Assembly: GCA_950295325.1 (NCBI GenBank)
Contig: OX485807.1
Location: 39,276,440 to 39,340,439 of the forward strand
Reading direction: 5' to 3'
DNA length: 64,000 bases
DNA from: Polytrichum commune
Taxonomy: Eukaryota > Streptophyta > Polytrichopsida > Polytrichales > Polytrichaceae
Within the stretch, counting starts at the first letter, position 1; each line of letters starts with the position of its first letter. The position numbers were made by a program, and so were the translations under genes. The notes under the pieces were generated by a model. The model was not told the origin of the DNA. It did not search any database and was given only the letters and a program-made list of their open reading frames with translations. Shown one piece after another: positions 34,358 through 46,623 of the stretch.

Positions 34358-35634
34358 TAAGGGCCACTTTACACTATGGTGGAGAAGTCCACCGGTCATG
34401 AATTCTAGGGGAATTCTAAAATTTGATTGGCCGAGAGTGATACTCTTGTCCATTGGTGGTTAACACTACAACCAAGAGTCCTCTTGTGGAGAACATTGTA
34501 CATGGATGAAAAAATGACATGGTTGCCAACATGGCGACACTTTTTTGAAGGGGAGCTTAAAAATATATACAACGAGTTTACGCCATATAGATGGTATGAA
34601 ATAATAACTTATAACTCCAAACAAATACAAATATTCTCAAGAAGTTTTGAAATAAGAGTCCAAAGATCTTTGATGTTGCCTACCCAAGTTAGCAACTTCC
34701 ATCTAATCTAAATTCCCAACTAACTTTTGGAAACTAATAATCTCATTAACACCAAAATACAAAGAGGTCTCCGATAAGAAACTAGACAACAATGATGCAT
34801 GACATTTAGCATCAATATAGTGGTGATACTATATCACCCATGTACAAGGCAACATACTAGGCCAGAGGCCACTCTAAGTCTAACCATGTCCATTCTACAC
34901 AAGTAACCCTAATTATCATTAAGTTCCCAACAATAAGTGAAGTTCCCAAGTAGTTTCCAAGTGAAAATGGATGTATTTTAGGTGTACATAATATAGATGA
35001 AAGGAATTTTAGCATTAACTACCTCTTTGATATGACAAAACAAAGATTCTAAATATCACATTACCGATTGTTGTAGTCTTATAAAAGAGGGAGTTTTGAA
35101 CTAAAAAGTTTGGTCTTGCAAAAATGTGTCATAATATCGAGGGTGTCATATAAACAAGTGTCGTATTAACGAGGTTAGAATGTACCAACATGTAATTTCT
35201 TTAATCAATAAGAAAACAATGTTACCTACTTATTTACCTTAATTTGGATGTATTATAAATGTGAAACATTTTCAAATAAATTCTTGTCATGAAAGAAGCT
35301 CTAAAACATTGCCATATATATTTCATATTTTGATCAATGCCAGTGTAAAAATTTATTCAATACAATGGTCATTTAGGGGGTAAGGTTTCTACTATGGCCA
35401 GCTATGACCATTTTGTGAAGTTGTCTTGTGGGCTTCTGCTCTTGCTAAAGTTGTCCGATACACTTCTCCTTTAGGTGGTTACACTACAGCCAGTCAAGAC
35501 TTCTTAAGGCATTTTTTTTTTATTGTCTTTTCATCTTCTCCGGCATACCATCCCTCGCCTCAAATAACCATGTCTTGGGCTTAAATTCTTGATTGACTAG
35601 TGCACTTCTCCACTGTAGTGTAAAGCGGCCCTAA
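34358..35634. mobile_element. Harbinger-like non-autonomous element, 1271 bp, with TAA target duplication
   Basis: 34361-35631 is flanked by TAA on both sides (34358-34360, 35632-35634). Terminal inverted repeats of about 45 bp: the left starts GGGCCACTTTACACTATGG and the right read inward GGGCCGCTTTACACTACAG, both followed by TGGAGAAGT. A 3-bp TAA/TTA duplication with G-rich ends is typical of the PIF/Harbinger superfamily. No transposase was found inside. A second, similar end motif inside (about 35371-35500) suggests a nested or composite element. Confidence 0.75.
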
Positions 35635-37297
35635 GTACCCATCAGTAATGTTGACTTTGAGTTTAGAATTGATAACAAGATTTGCACTTGTAGTCCGATC
35701 ATTTTTGTAACACATGTCGTTTTGGTGTCCCACCTTAGATCCACAATCTATATCACACACCACTCAAATATAACATAATTGCACCTATTATGGACACTTC
35801 AGCGAGTCTAGGCACTCAGAGCAAACCAACATAATATATCCCAATTATCTCATTGGATTTGAAGTGGATTTGGAAGCCATTGAACTTGAATTTATTGAAC
35901 CATGTCTCAATTTTGTTTGGAATTTCAAGTGAAATTTTGTCATGACCCATGGTTGTCACATAGGGGCATCCACTTGTGCTACCCATCATGGCAGTGCCCG
36001 CATCTTTTGCCTGGAATGAAGTGTTTCTTGAATAGCATGTTATGATCTTAGTGCCTATCACCTCACGATCCTCATAATGTGGCGCCACAAATTACATGCC
36101 ACGCTTGCTTCTAATGACATATACCTTTATAGTTCATTGAAGTGTAAAATTGACAAATCCATGGGCAGCCATGTAATTGGAGCCTCCACTCATTTATATC
36201 ATGTCACAATATGCTACACAATTGACTTTGTCATGCGTGCACATATGTCATATTATACACCTATTGTACGTGGCTTTTAGTTTCTGGAGGACCACTAAGC
36301 GTTTGCTTCGTGTCCACTTCACCCTTAAGATTTAGGTATCTATAATAGATCACAAACCAAAATAGGTGCACTTACATTAGCCCCCCCCCCCACCCTTTAA
36401 GAATGGTTAACACATTTAAACACGTCATCTATCCTCTTTTAGACAACTGTGTTTTTCGTGTCCATTCTTAGATCCACATCTAACCATACACCACTCAAAT
36501 ATAGGTGTCCAATTAAGACAATAAATTAGGCCGACTTACTTTACATAGTGTATGTTTTCCCATTTTGATATAAGGCATATGGAACTAATGAACATACACT
36601 AAATAGCAAGTCGGTACTTACAACTAATTCCCTCAACCAACCAAAATGACTAGATTCATGGAACTATGAGAAAATATGACCCATCCATATCCATGTATCC
36701 GTTAAGCCTCACTTTTTCCCACAAGTGCAAGGATCCCCAACCATATTGTGTAGACTGAAAGTTTAGAAGGTAGAAAGAGAGAGAATATTTTTTTAATAAA
36801 AAATAAAATCAATATTGGTGTTCTTAGCAACATGAATGTGAGCTCACATTTGCCCAACTACGGCCAAGGGATCCCCTTGTTAAGGTATGTGAGTGTTATT
36901 TGGTTCATATTTCATGTTTTTAACTTCTACCGATTAGATTCACACAACAAACTCGTGTTGCATTAGCAAATCTATGATCAAACATATGCAAAAATCATAT
37001 TGAAAATCGGACTTCCTCTTATTTAGTTATGGTTCTTAGAAGTGCATGTTTGTTGATTTCTTTACTACCAGTTGTGTTCACTATTGAGTATAGAGTAGTA
37101 ACTAATATTTAAAGACGTAGTCCGACCTCTTTTAAACACACGACTTTATGATGATTGCTCTTTGATCCTTACCAAACCACATACCAATCAAGAAACCAAC
37201 CACTTAAGATCCATCTACCTTATAAGGCATGGTGTTGTGCTCAACTTTTGGTAGGTGGCCTCATGGGGATGTGGGGGTGGGGGAGGAGGTTGTAAAG
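35635..37297. other. Intergenic DNA rich in fragments of the 350-bp dispersed repeat
   Basis: Fragments at about 35635-35790, 36395-36545 and 37080-37235 (ACACCACTCAAATATAGGTG, GATCCACATCTAACC). No gene supported. Confidence 0.4.
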
Positions 37298-37587
37298 TAA
37301 GGGTCGGTTTAGATTATTATGAAGAATTGCCTTGGTCAATTACAAATTGCAGCCCAAGACAAGGTTCTTCAAGGCATTTGTTGGTATGGCGGACAAGATG
37401 GAAAAGCAAATTTTTCATTAAAAGAACCTCAAGTTGGAGTTCTCCAAAGGGTTGAAGTTGCCCAAGAAATTGAACCTCTAGAGATTTCCCCTAGCAACAA
37501 GTGATGCCATGTTGCTAGCCATGTCATTTTTTCATCCATGCTTGAAGTTATCCATCATATATGTTTTTGCCATAGTGTAAACCCTAG
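37298..37587. mobile_element. Short Harbinger-like MITE, 284 bp
   Basis: 37301-37584 starts GGGTCGGTTTAGATTAT and, read inward from the right, GGGTTTACACTATGGC. It is flanked by TAA on the left and TAG on the right (one mismatch). Confidence 0.55.
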
Positions 37588-37671
37588 CTGATGTAGAACC
37601 CATTTTGTAGCCAATCATATTGCTCCATTGCCCCAAAAGTATTGACCGGTACACTTCTTCACCCCATAGTC

Positions 37672-38188
37672 TAAGGGTCACTTCACATAAGATATTGAGT
37701 GCCCATGACCATTGCACTTGAAGCACTCCCATTGGTGGAAAAGATGGAGCTGGTCCAAGTTCGCTTCACACTACACTTGATGGACCAACGGGGTAAGTGA
37801 ATGCAAGATGGATGTAAAGTCTACATGGATTCATGCATGGCATCAAGTGGATCATGTTTCATGGTCACTTGGATTATTTTCAAAAACCACCTCTTGGAGG
37901 TAGGCCTAACACAAAACAAGAAGACCTTGACACTCCGAAATCTCTCAACCATTGGTTTATTCTAATCTATCATGTGTGAGGACCCCACATGAATAGAAAT
38001 TCGTTGTAGTAGCATTTGGTTGAAGGCCCGGTTACATGTGACTAAACAATGTACTTGAGGGCCCATGACCACACTACATGATTTTGGAGTTGTCTTGGGA
38101 CAACCTTTGGACACAATCTTTTGGGCTCTCACAATTTCATGGTCACGGCTCTTGGATCATGTGTGAAGTGGCCTTAAACCGGCCCTAA
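37672..38188. mobile_element. Harbinger-like MITE family B, copy 1, with TAA target duplication
   Basis: 37675-38185 (511 bp) is flanked by TAA at 37672-37674 and 38186-38188. The left end reads GGGTCACTTCACATAAG; the right read inward is GGGCCGGTTTAAGGCCACTT followed by CACAC. Internal blocks (CCAATGGTGGAAAAG-type, CACACTACACTTGA, AAACCACCTCTTGGAGGTAG) are shared with 47403-47879 (inverted) and 40562-41133. Confidence 0.7.
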
Positions 38189-40561
38189 GGATCTATGGGT
38201 TGTAAAAGGGAAGGAGGGGAGCAAAGTCATGAGCACTGAGCAATGCGCGGTAACATACAAGCAATCAAGTCAAATGTAGTAAATTTTCACAACTATAGGG
38301 GTCATACCTCAAAGTTGGTACTATGTTTGTTAATATTATTCAATCTAGAGTATTGACATTTCAAACATTTCAAACATAAGGGGGCCTATTACTGTGATCT
38401 ACCATTTTAAAGATTAAGCTTTAGCCACTTCCTAATATCTATATTTCACGAACATTTAACTGTTAATGTAGTTATTCAGAACTACTTTTAAAGTCTATTT
38501 CTTTAAGTCTATGGGTCTTGAGTGATTTCCAAGACCGAGGTCTTTATTAATTCCAAGGTTGGGATCTTCGTGTGCTCTCAAGACCCGGGGTCTTTGTCTG
38601 TCCTTAAGTCGGGGGGTCTTCATGTACGTTCCCGTAGGCCTCCTTGTGTTCCCAATGCTTTTGATGCATTCCCCGGTGTTCCCGTGGCTTCTCAAGGTCT
38701 GCCACGTGGCGATTTCTCAAGCCTAGTTCCCTCGCCGTTCCCCTTAGTTTGGGAACTTCGTCTCTCTCATTCATAGCTCAACTCAACTAGCTATCTCTTT
38801 TGTTCCTCCTTCTTGCTCCTTTAGTGATGTCCTCGGTGTTGCTCCTCAATCTTCCCATGATTACCCTAATTCCTCTTGATCGTGGCCTTTGCTAGGTGTC
38901 TCAACATGTATAGGAGAGTGATCCTTCTTGTGAAGTAAATTTACCCTATACTATGATTGTTAGTAGAATCACAATTGAAAATGATTATTCACTCCATTAT
39001 CTTCTCACTCATTTTATTGTTTGTGTGTACGATTGAGAGCCTTCAATTGGGTTGAACCTTGTCATCTTTGTATGCCTGATTTTGTGTGTAAGTCTGGGGT
39101 CTTTGAACCCTTTTGTGAATTTGATTTATGAATGCCTTGAGAGACTGAGATTGACTATGAATGTAATTGATTGCAGACGGATTGTATGTGTATGGCCTAT
39201 GAGTCTAAGTATTCTTAGTTAAAGGAATTAATACCAATGATTGAAGAGGAAACATCAAGAAAGGTTGGGCTTGTTAGTCTATTGTCTTGTGTAGATCATG
39301 TGAAGGATTCACAAGAGTGGTCATATCTCTGGTATGAGATTAAATATGAAATCGATAGCCTCTCGTCGGGAAGAGTACTAGGGAGTGTACACCGAATGTG
39401 AGATAATCTAGGGTCTTTATGAGAAGGGAACTTTTAGAGAGACTGATTTTTCATGGAGCAATAATCTAAGATAAGAAAAAACAATTGACTGTTGATGGGA
39501 GCAGTTCTACATTACATTGTAGGATAATTTGAAAGAATGATAGGACGACTCATTCATTCATAAGAATGATTCTTAGGTGATTGTTATAAGTGAGAAAGAT
39601 CTTACTATATTCAATTGTCTACATGAACAAATTATGAGTGTTTTTTAAGGAATTGCACCATTGAATTGAGTTGTTGAATGAGTGAAGGCAAATTCTAAAG
39701 AAGGAATAAGTTCATACCACAAATAAAAGTCAATTACATGATTTCGATTGAGAGCATTGTCATTGTAGTATGTGAATGATTTATGCCGAGTGTAGAATTG
39801 AAAGTGACTTAAGGAGATGAGTACTTCGGAATTCAAGAGGCCATAGTCATGTGTTAGTTGGATACCTTGGATGTTCTTGATGTTTGTTTGCATGATTGGA
39901 GTTTCGGAAGGACAATGAGCTGAGTCCATTGAATATCTAAAGAAGTCGAAGTCAAAAGGATAATAGTAGGGGAATATAACAATTATATATTAGTGACTTT
40001 TGGAATACGAATTGAATACTTTGGTGGCACCTCGACAAAGACCATGGTTTGACAATACTATATCATTTAAGAATTAATTAGAAAATATAGGTACTTTGAA
40101 TCAATGACTGTACAAACCTTTTAAGTAAAACTAAAAAGTTTTTAATTAACATGAGACAATTGACTATACCAAAATGCCCTTGGCATTGGTAAAAAGACTA
40201 AAATGAATTACTAAATGCAAGATTATTGACTATGGTTGTGCCTATGCTTGAGCACCGCAATTGGTCCAATTAAAATGAACTCACTAACATACTATTGCCT
40301 AGGTACATAGCGTGAGTTGAATAACTGCCACAATTATATGTATTGTTGTGAGAGTTTATGAACTTTTCCCTATAAATCATTATTCAATTATCAATTCAAA
40401 TATGAAATAACCATGTGATTGTCCTAATAAAACTTGTTTGTGACACCTAGATGTTATATGAACCACCTTTTAAATCTACCCTGATTTCCTTGGTTTTTGT
40501 TATGTCCAAAACCTAACTACAGTGGGCATGATGCAAATTCCGGCATACCATGCACCCTTAT
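38189..40561. other. Intergenic, no gene recognised
   Basis: 2.4 kb with no supportable coding region. 38495-38780 is GC-richer, with repeated GGTCTT and TTCCC phrases (CAAGACCGAGGTCTT, CAAGACCCGGGGTCTT). Confidence 0.4.
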
Positions 40562-41136
40562 TCACAACCTGCCATGTAGGACTCATTAGACTTTTCATCC
40601 ACAAACTTTTCTTTGGACCTTTAAGCCTTCACCTCCTAGTGTGAAGTGAACTTGAACAATCTCTATCTTTTTCAACCAATGAGAGCTCTTAGAGCATCCT
40701 CAGTCGGTCTAGGTAAAGCTCACTGCAAACCAAAACCTATCTTCTGACTGACCTAAAATTAGAAACTGAAATTACCATCATCAGAAGCACACCTAAATAA
40801 ACGTGAGATATTTCTCAAGAAAAAAGAATTGTAAAAATTTGACGTAGGTGAAATCCCTCATTGAAAACACCACATTTTCAAAATTTAGAGGGAGTGCACC
40901 AAATCTTGCTTAAAAATGGAAAGATCCTCCCACACTCCCTCCAAATATTTGACATTTAGAGGGAGTGTGGGAGGATCTGTCCATTTTAAGCAAGATTTGG
41001 TGCACTCCCTCTAAATTTTGAGCAATTTTAAGCAAGATAGGTCTTGGTTTGCAGTGAGCTTTACCTAGACCGACTGAGGATGCTCTTACATTGCAATGGT
41101 CATGGGCCTTCAGTCTTGTGTGTGAAGTGGCCCTTA
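40562..41136. mobile_element. Family B MITE, truncated, interrupted by another MITE
   Basis: 40562-40688 and 41089-41133 align with family B elements (GCCATGTAGGA, AGTGTGAAGTGAACTTG, ACCAATGAGAG, then CAATGGTCATGGGC and TGTGTGTGAAGTGGCCC). It ends in TTA at 41134-41136. The two parts are separated by the 394-bp element at 40692-41085. Confidence 0.65.
40689..41088. mobile_element. Nested hairpin-forming MITE, 394 bp, TTA target duplication
   Basis: 40692-41085 is flanked by TTA at 40689-40691 and 41086-41088. The ends are an almost perfect inverted repeat of about 50 bp starting GAGCATCCTCAGTCGGTCTA. A second, internal inverted repeat of about 60 bp per arm (GAGGGAGTGCACCAAATCTT and GATCCTCCCACACTCCCTC) surrounds a short loop at about 40950. 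Read-through RNA would fold into long hairpins. Tourist/Harbinger type by duplication and ends. Confidence 0.8.
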
Positions 41137-41310
41137 GTGTCTCAAAACCCCAAATTCAATTGGTGTTTGCCTTATATTGACACGTGTCCACCTCACATTG
41201 GGTTTCGGACCAAATATATGAGGTCTCCTCTCATAGCTGAACTAAGAAGTACTCGAAGTGCTCGTGGTGGCAGTGGGTGGATTAGGGTTGGTCATTAGGG
41301 TTTGGGGGCC
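41137..41310 (+). promoter_or_regulatory. Upstream region of the DUS2 gene
   Basis: Short interval between the MITE and the ATG. It contains GACACGTGTCC (41180-41190), which has a CACGTG G-box core. No clear TATA box. Function is inferred from position. Confidence 0.3.
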
Positions 41311-42327
41311 ATGGCGATGGCGAACGAGATGGAATATCGCGGCAAGCACATCTTGGCGCCCATGGTGCGAGTCGGCGGCCTGCCGTTCCGCATGCTTGCT
41401 GCCGAATACGGGGCCGACATAACCTACGGTGAAGAAATCATCGACCACAAGGTACTGCGCTCCAAACGAGTCGTGAACGAAACCCTAGGCACCGTGGATT
41501 TGGTGGAGAGTGGAAGTAATGAGGTCATCTTTCGCACTTGCGAGGAGGAGAAAGGGCGAGTTGTGTTTCAAGTCGGTACTTCCGATGCTGTGCGGGCTGT
41601 GAAGGCTGCCAACATGGTGGCTGGTGACATCGCAGCGTTCGATGTAAACATGGGGTGTCCGAAGATGTTTTCAGTGAGCGGAGGCATGGGGTCTGCGCTT
41701 CTTAGCAAGCCAGAGCTCATTCACGACATATTAACGATGTTAAAGAGAAATCTGAGCATTCCCGTGACATGTAAAATTAGATTGCTGAAGACGTATGCGG
41801 ATACGGTTGAGCTGGCTCGAAGGATCGAGAAGACAGGGGTTTCGGCCATAGCGGTCCACGGGAGGAGAGTGGCAGATAGGCCGAGGGATCCGGCCCAGTG
41901 GGACGGTATCGCGGAAGTTGTGTCAGCTCTTTCCATCCCGGTAATTGCAAATGGTGATGTGTTTGAGTACGCTGATTTCCAGCGTATTAAAGATGCAACC
42001 GGTGCGGCGTCGGTGATGGTTGCCAGAGGGGCTGCTTGGAATGCGTCGGTGTTTAGACCCGATGGCATGTTGTCATGGGAGCATGTGAAGAGGGAGTATG
42101 TCAAGAAGTGTGTTGACTGGGATAATGATGTGAAGAGCACCAAGCATACATTGAAGGAGATGCTGATGCACTACTCTTGCTTGGAGTTTCCTGAGGGCAA
42201 ATCTATCAATCGTTGCCGATCCATCAAGGACCTCGCTGATATGTACGAGCTTGAAAGCTACTACAATAGTGTTGTGGCCTCTCGGGGATCAGGAGTGACA
42301 GATTATACATACGATCATGGCTTTTAG
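41311..42327 (+). CDS. DUS2: tRNA-dihydrouridine synthase, DUS2-like, single exon, 338 aa
   Basis: A flavoenzyme that reduces a uridine in the tRNA D-loop to dihydrouridine (position 20 in the DUS2 group) using NAD(P)H and FMN. The ORF is intact. It shows LAPMVRVGGLPFR (FMN phosphate side), YGADITYGEEIIDHKV, the catalytic Cys116 in FDVNMGCPK, a CKIRLL block, AVHGRR (His183), IPVIANGDV and SVMVARGAAWN. The true start is ATG at 41311, giving MAMANEME; the in-frame TTG at 41302 is not a plausible start. It lacks the C-terminal double-stranded RNA-binding domain of animal DUS2. Intronless, unlike the other enzymes here, which could mean retrocopy origin or normal family structure. Its 3' end is repeated downstream. 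Confidence 0.92.
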   Translation: MAMANEMEYRGKHILAPMVRVGGLPFRMLAAEYGADITYGEEIIDHKVLRSKRVVNETLGTVDLVESGSNEVIFRTCEEEKGRVVFQVGTSDAVRAVKAANMVAGDIAAFDVNMGCPKMFSVSGGMGSALLSKPELIHDILTMLKRNLSIPVTCKIRLLKTYADTVELARRIEKTGVSAIAVHGRRVADRPRDPAQWDGIAEVVSALSIPVIANGDVFEYADFQRIKDATGAASVMVARGAAWNASVFRPDGMLSWEHVKREYVKKCVDWDNDVKSTKHTLKEMLMHYSCLEFPEGKSINRCRSIKDLADMYELESYYNSVVASRGSGVTDYTYDHGF

Positions 42328-42351
42328 GACCCTTGTGACATCTTCATATAC

Positions 42352-42795
42352 ACAATGGATGAATGTTTGGACCCGATGAGATGTTGTCGTGGGAGCATGC
42401 GAAGAAGTGTGTTGACTGGGATAATGACGTGAAGAGAACCAAACATACATTGGAAGGAGGTGCTAATGCATTGCTCTTATTTGGAGTTTGCTGAGGGAAA
42501 ATCTGCCAATCGTTGCCGATCCATTAAGGACCTTGCTGATATATTTGAGCTTGAAGCTACTACAGCTGTGTTGTGGCCTTTCGGGGATCAGGAGAGACAG
42601 ATACATTCCATTATGGCTACTTGGTCTCTTATCATGTCTTACAAACAAAATGGATGTATGCAAGAATGGATGAATGTTTAGACCGGATGGCATGTTGTCA
42701 TGGGTGCATGTGAAGAGGGAATATGTGATCAAGTGTATTGACTTGGGAGAATGATGTGAAGAACACCACGCATACCTTGAAAGAGATTCCCAGGG
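42352..42795 (+). pseudogene. Two broken tandem copies of the DUS2 3' end
   Basis: 42352-42615 repeats about 42040-42310 of the DUS2 gene (GACTGGGATAATGACGTGAA, TGCCAATCGTTGCCGATCCA) with deletions and frameshifts. 42658-42795 is a third, shorter copy (GGATGGCATGTTGTCATGGG, GAATGATGTGAAGAACACCA) that departs from the gene after the HTLKE codons. Together with the gene this is a triplication of roughly 310-bp units. None can encode a DUS domain alone. Confidence 0.75.
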
Positions 42796-45378
42796 CTGGG
42801 CTCTACATAGGTGGATTGTCTCCAAAGGCAGAGGCAAATTTTCTTTTGTGCCTTGCAACGGTAAGCTCCACTCACACAATTGTCTGTTGCTGATTGATTT
42901 GTTTTGGTTCTTACTCTGTGTGGTTTTAAGTGCCTAGATATTCTAGCCTTATGAGAGGGGCCCTCTTAGGGTCGCTATTCGCTTGCACAAGATTCCATGT
43001 CCTTTTTATTTCATCTCTCTAGAATTAGAAGGTTATGGTAATCCGTTAGGGGTGCTTGCAGTGGAATGAAGAGTAATGTATTCTGACCATGTGATGGATA
43101 TAAATCAATCAAATGTCTTCAAAGTTTTCTGATCACTCGGAAGCACCCAAGCTTAGTTCATCTTTGTGTAGTTCAGTGGTGGAACTGAAAAGGACAGTAT
43201 CAGTGGAGGGTGGATTGTTTCTTTGTGGGAATCTCGTTTGTGATATTTTTGTTTTGAAAAGATAATGCACTGCTTTCAACGGTCGAGCACTGACCATAGA
43301 CTCACGGACAGTGTTCAACATTATTTGGTAAGCTAGAGCAATTCGTTCTACTGCACATTTTTGTATGGTCTTGATTTATTTGAGATCGTCAATGGGCAGT
43401 TGTACACTCGTTTGATGTGCTTGTGACCGACTAGTCATGCCGAAGTATTATTTTGTATTTTGTGAAACAGTACTGAACGCATTCAAGGTCAGGACCTGAC
43501 TGAGTCCATGATATGTTGTGTTCTATGTTGGAGCACACCATTTAGGTTTGTTGTTATCTGCTGTGGCATGCAAGCATTATTCTGGAAATGTTCCATCCCC
43601 TTTTTATCTGATTGTGCATGTTCTGGTGTTATCTAAAGGGCTTACCTCTTCTTTGTAGTTGCGTTGTTGATAGCAGTGATAAACAAGTCGGGAGAATCTA
43701 GATGCAAACTGGAAAGGAGATGATATTCTTGCCATTAGGGCACCAAATGATGAGTGAATCCCATATGAAATGCCCTAATCTTTCATTGTTGCATTTCTGA
43801 TGTATCATCTTAAATGCGACTGTTAAAACTGATGTTTATTATTTTACCAGTTTTTTTGAGACTCTAGTTGTAATAATGATTGGTTAAAAGTGTTATGAAA
43901 GATCCGTGGTTGGTTTTTACGATGCAGGTAGGTTGTGCTTTTAGTTCTGCAAATGCTTGGAAGGCTAAGGCCTTTGATTTTTGAGTCTCTTTTTCATTTT
44001 CTGTTCATTGATTCTTTTGCCTGAAAATTTTGTGTCCTTCTCTAAAGAAACATATTGGATCAAACGATATTGTCTTTAGAATGTGCACCAGATAGCCCCC
44101 TATTTGCTGAGCCTTGGCATCGAGGGAAGATCGAGAGGGTAAATAGGTGCTAAATTACTTCGGGGATGTTGTCTGAACCTCTCTGCAGCTTTTTAAGCAT
44201 TTTAGTTGTGGACTGATGCCCTGTACATTTCACTAGAACAACTACTTACATGACACGATGCCAATTTGGACTTCCATTTTATTGCAATGAGTGAAGTACC
44301 TGTTGCTTTTAAAGCATTTGATTCCCATGTTATTTCAAGTTGTCTTCACATATGAGTCCTGATCATATATTTTACCTCTGACTACAATATGTAATGGGCT
44401 GTGTACATTTTCTCCCTGGCTTAGGCTTTGAGGGGTGAGTGATGCAGCTTGTTTTGGAGTTTGAGAAGAGGGAAACTTGAGATATCGTTTCAGTGCTTCT
44501 GGCTGGCAAAGCCTATGAGTAACTGATTGTTGCTCAAGGACATACTATTGAGTGTAATATCCTAGTTCTTAGTTGTTTGTCAATCTGTCACTCATCTTGG
44601 TTAGCTTATTTAACTGCTTCGTCATTCCATAAATGTCACCATTAATGTATGTTTATTGGTGTGCAGGAACCTAGATACAGACGTGGCCTGAATCTTCTAA
44701 GAGCAAATATGAACTCCCAAGTTGCCAGTGGTGGTGCACAAGCATAGTAGAACTAAATTTGCTAGCGAAAGACTCTGGGCTTGGAAAGTTTTTTTGTTTC
44801 TGTACTACCTACCATGACAAGTCTTTCAACAGACTCAAGAACACGAGGTTTTGCACTGAAGGTAATAACAAACCTTCTCCAGACTGCCCAAGCTCCAGTT
44901 CGATCTGCATCAATTTTCAACACCGATCACTGTCCCCACTCAGGAGTTGTTACAGATCCTCTTGTGGTAACACATGCAAAGTGTTCCATGCAACATGTAC
45001 GATAATCAATTAAGTTACTCTGCACCTTTGAATGAAGGGATTTGGACATGTCATAGTGCGATATTATGAATGTCTAGGGTGGACGAATGTCTGGGTTAGT
45101 ATCCTTGGTTGGAAATTCTGAAATGTTGTCCAAAACCTACAAAAATTCTGTACTCTACATTTTTAAAGTGAGTCCACTATTGAAAGTAGAGGTTAGCCTG
45201 AATGTAATTAGAGGTTAACTTGAAAGAAATTCGAGATGCACTGACGAGTTGCAAACCCACAGTATCAACACTTAAATGTTAGTATCAAAGGTATTAACAT
45301 TAATATTTATATCGGACTTGTAACAAGTTAAATGGTCCTTAAGTGGCTCGTTTTCTTAATCCGATCCCTATGTTTTGA
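42796..45378 (+). other. Region downstream of DUS2; candidate exons only
   Basis: 42788-42859 is an open stretch (RAGLYIGGLSPKAEANFLLC) followed by a good donor GTAAGC at 42860. 44666-44745, after the acceptor GTGTGCAG, is open as EPRYRRGLNLLRANMNSQVA and ends at TAG. The phases fit, but I recognise no family. They may be exons of a DUS2 3' splice variant, of an unknown gene, or chance. 44820-45005 is another short open frame (RGFALKVITNLLQTA). Confidence 0.25.
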
Positions 45379-45829
45379 TTGCTACATGGTTCAGTGAGGA
45401 TCAAAGACACATATGTAAAGAGATTGGACTACACTTTCCGGGAGATTGTCAGTGTTTGTGATCACAAACAAGAGTACAACATAGATTTTGGTTTGGATAG
45501 AAATATCACTTTACATATTTTTACACATGTAAATAGATTGATATTTCAACAATTGGATCCACCTTATATTCATCAATTTCTATTTTGAAGAGACATTTTT
45601 AATGTGGTCATGGACGTAACTTTGGATGACCAATCAAGAACTTGGATCCACTTCTGTTTCTAGCTTGAGTGGATGGTGTGTTAAGATGGAGGGCAAATGA
45701 TGTTGTTGAAAGCACATATCATGCTATCATCATGAATGAATCTTTGATTGGGAGGACACATTAAAAGAATGCAAGATGATGGGGAGCTATGTATGTGCAA
45801 GCATTTGTGAATAGCTTGAACAAAACATT

Positions 45830-46064
45830 TCTTGATTTACTCATTTTCAATGCATCAAAACTTTTTGGTCCAAGATATTATCCAAGTGATGAAGAAGTTT
45901 GAATAACTGCTCAGAGCAATGGAGAGATAGATCATAAAATCTGGATTGATGGCAGTTGAATGCGATGCAAGTAGAGCCATGTTGCTTGAGTTTGTAGAAA
46001 CTTTCAGGCATGAATGTGAAAAAAATGTGATTGCATGAGGCATGGCAATTTTGTGGGGGCATTA
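45830..46064 (+). pseudogene. hAT transposase relic, upstream part
   Basis: Shows LFNASKLFGPRYYPSDEE (from 45843), then frame changes, then RAMLLEFVETFRHECEKN and GMAILWGH near 46050, which fits the region before the hAT dimerisation domain. It breaks off at the MITE inserted at 46066. Confidence 0.5.
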
Positions 46065-46065
46065 A

Positions 46066-46388
46066 CTACACTAAATAGGATATTTCTTGTTTGATTATAT
46101 TTAATGTTGTTACCACCCTACCTTGCTCAACACTAATTCTAAATTCCTTGAAATTAGTGCTAGACATAAATGTGTTGCTACCTTCCCTACTGCCACCTCC
46201 CTTATTATATCATTTTTTTTCATATCCTTACTAACACTAAATTCAAACATGTAACCTCTACATATTACCATAGTTGATATTTAGTGTGAGTTTACATTTA
46301 ATGTTACGTACTTTCATAGGGTTATTGATATTTAGTGTATGCATTTGTATTTAGTGTATCAAACACTAAATATCCTATTTAGTGTAGT
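46066..46388. mobile_element. MITE with TACACTAAATAGGATATTT-type inverted ends
   Basis: ACTACACTAAATAGGATATT at the left is matched exactly in inverted orientation at 46368-46388. About 320 bp, AT-rich and non-coding. It splits the hAT relic. No clear target duplication. A related pair of ends lies at 46864-47208. Confidence 0.65.
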
Positions 46389-46623
46389 GGTATACCAATT
46401 GGACACCTCATGAAACTTTGGAAGAAAATACTTGTCATTCCATCAAGTATTGCAATTTGTGAAAGGAGATTCTCAAAGAGAAAATGCTAACGAGAGCCAC
46501 TTGTGAGATTCATTGAAGTTGGACACTTTGGATGCTTTGATGCAAGTATTATTATGTAGGATAGAGTTGGAGAATATGGATTTGAGGGCAGTATTTGAGT
46601 TATGGTGCAACATGAGGAAGTAG
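46389..46623 (+). pseudogene. hAT transposase relic, C-terminal dimerisation domain
   Basis: Reads PIGHLMKLWKKILVIPSSIA then ICERRFSK. After a frameshift and a stop it continues SLKLDTLDALMQVLLCRIEL and RAVFELWCN, ending at TAG. The CERxFSK motif and the LDTLDALMQV block are hallmarks of the hAT C-terminal domain. Dead, and a continuation of 45830-46064. Confidence 0.7.

Noticed and set aside
41302-41310. TTG start three codons upstream of the DUS2 ATG
   Set aside because: Non-ATG start not needed; ATG at 41311 is in good context (GCCATGGCG).
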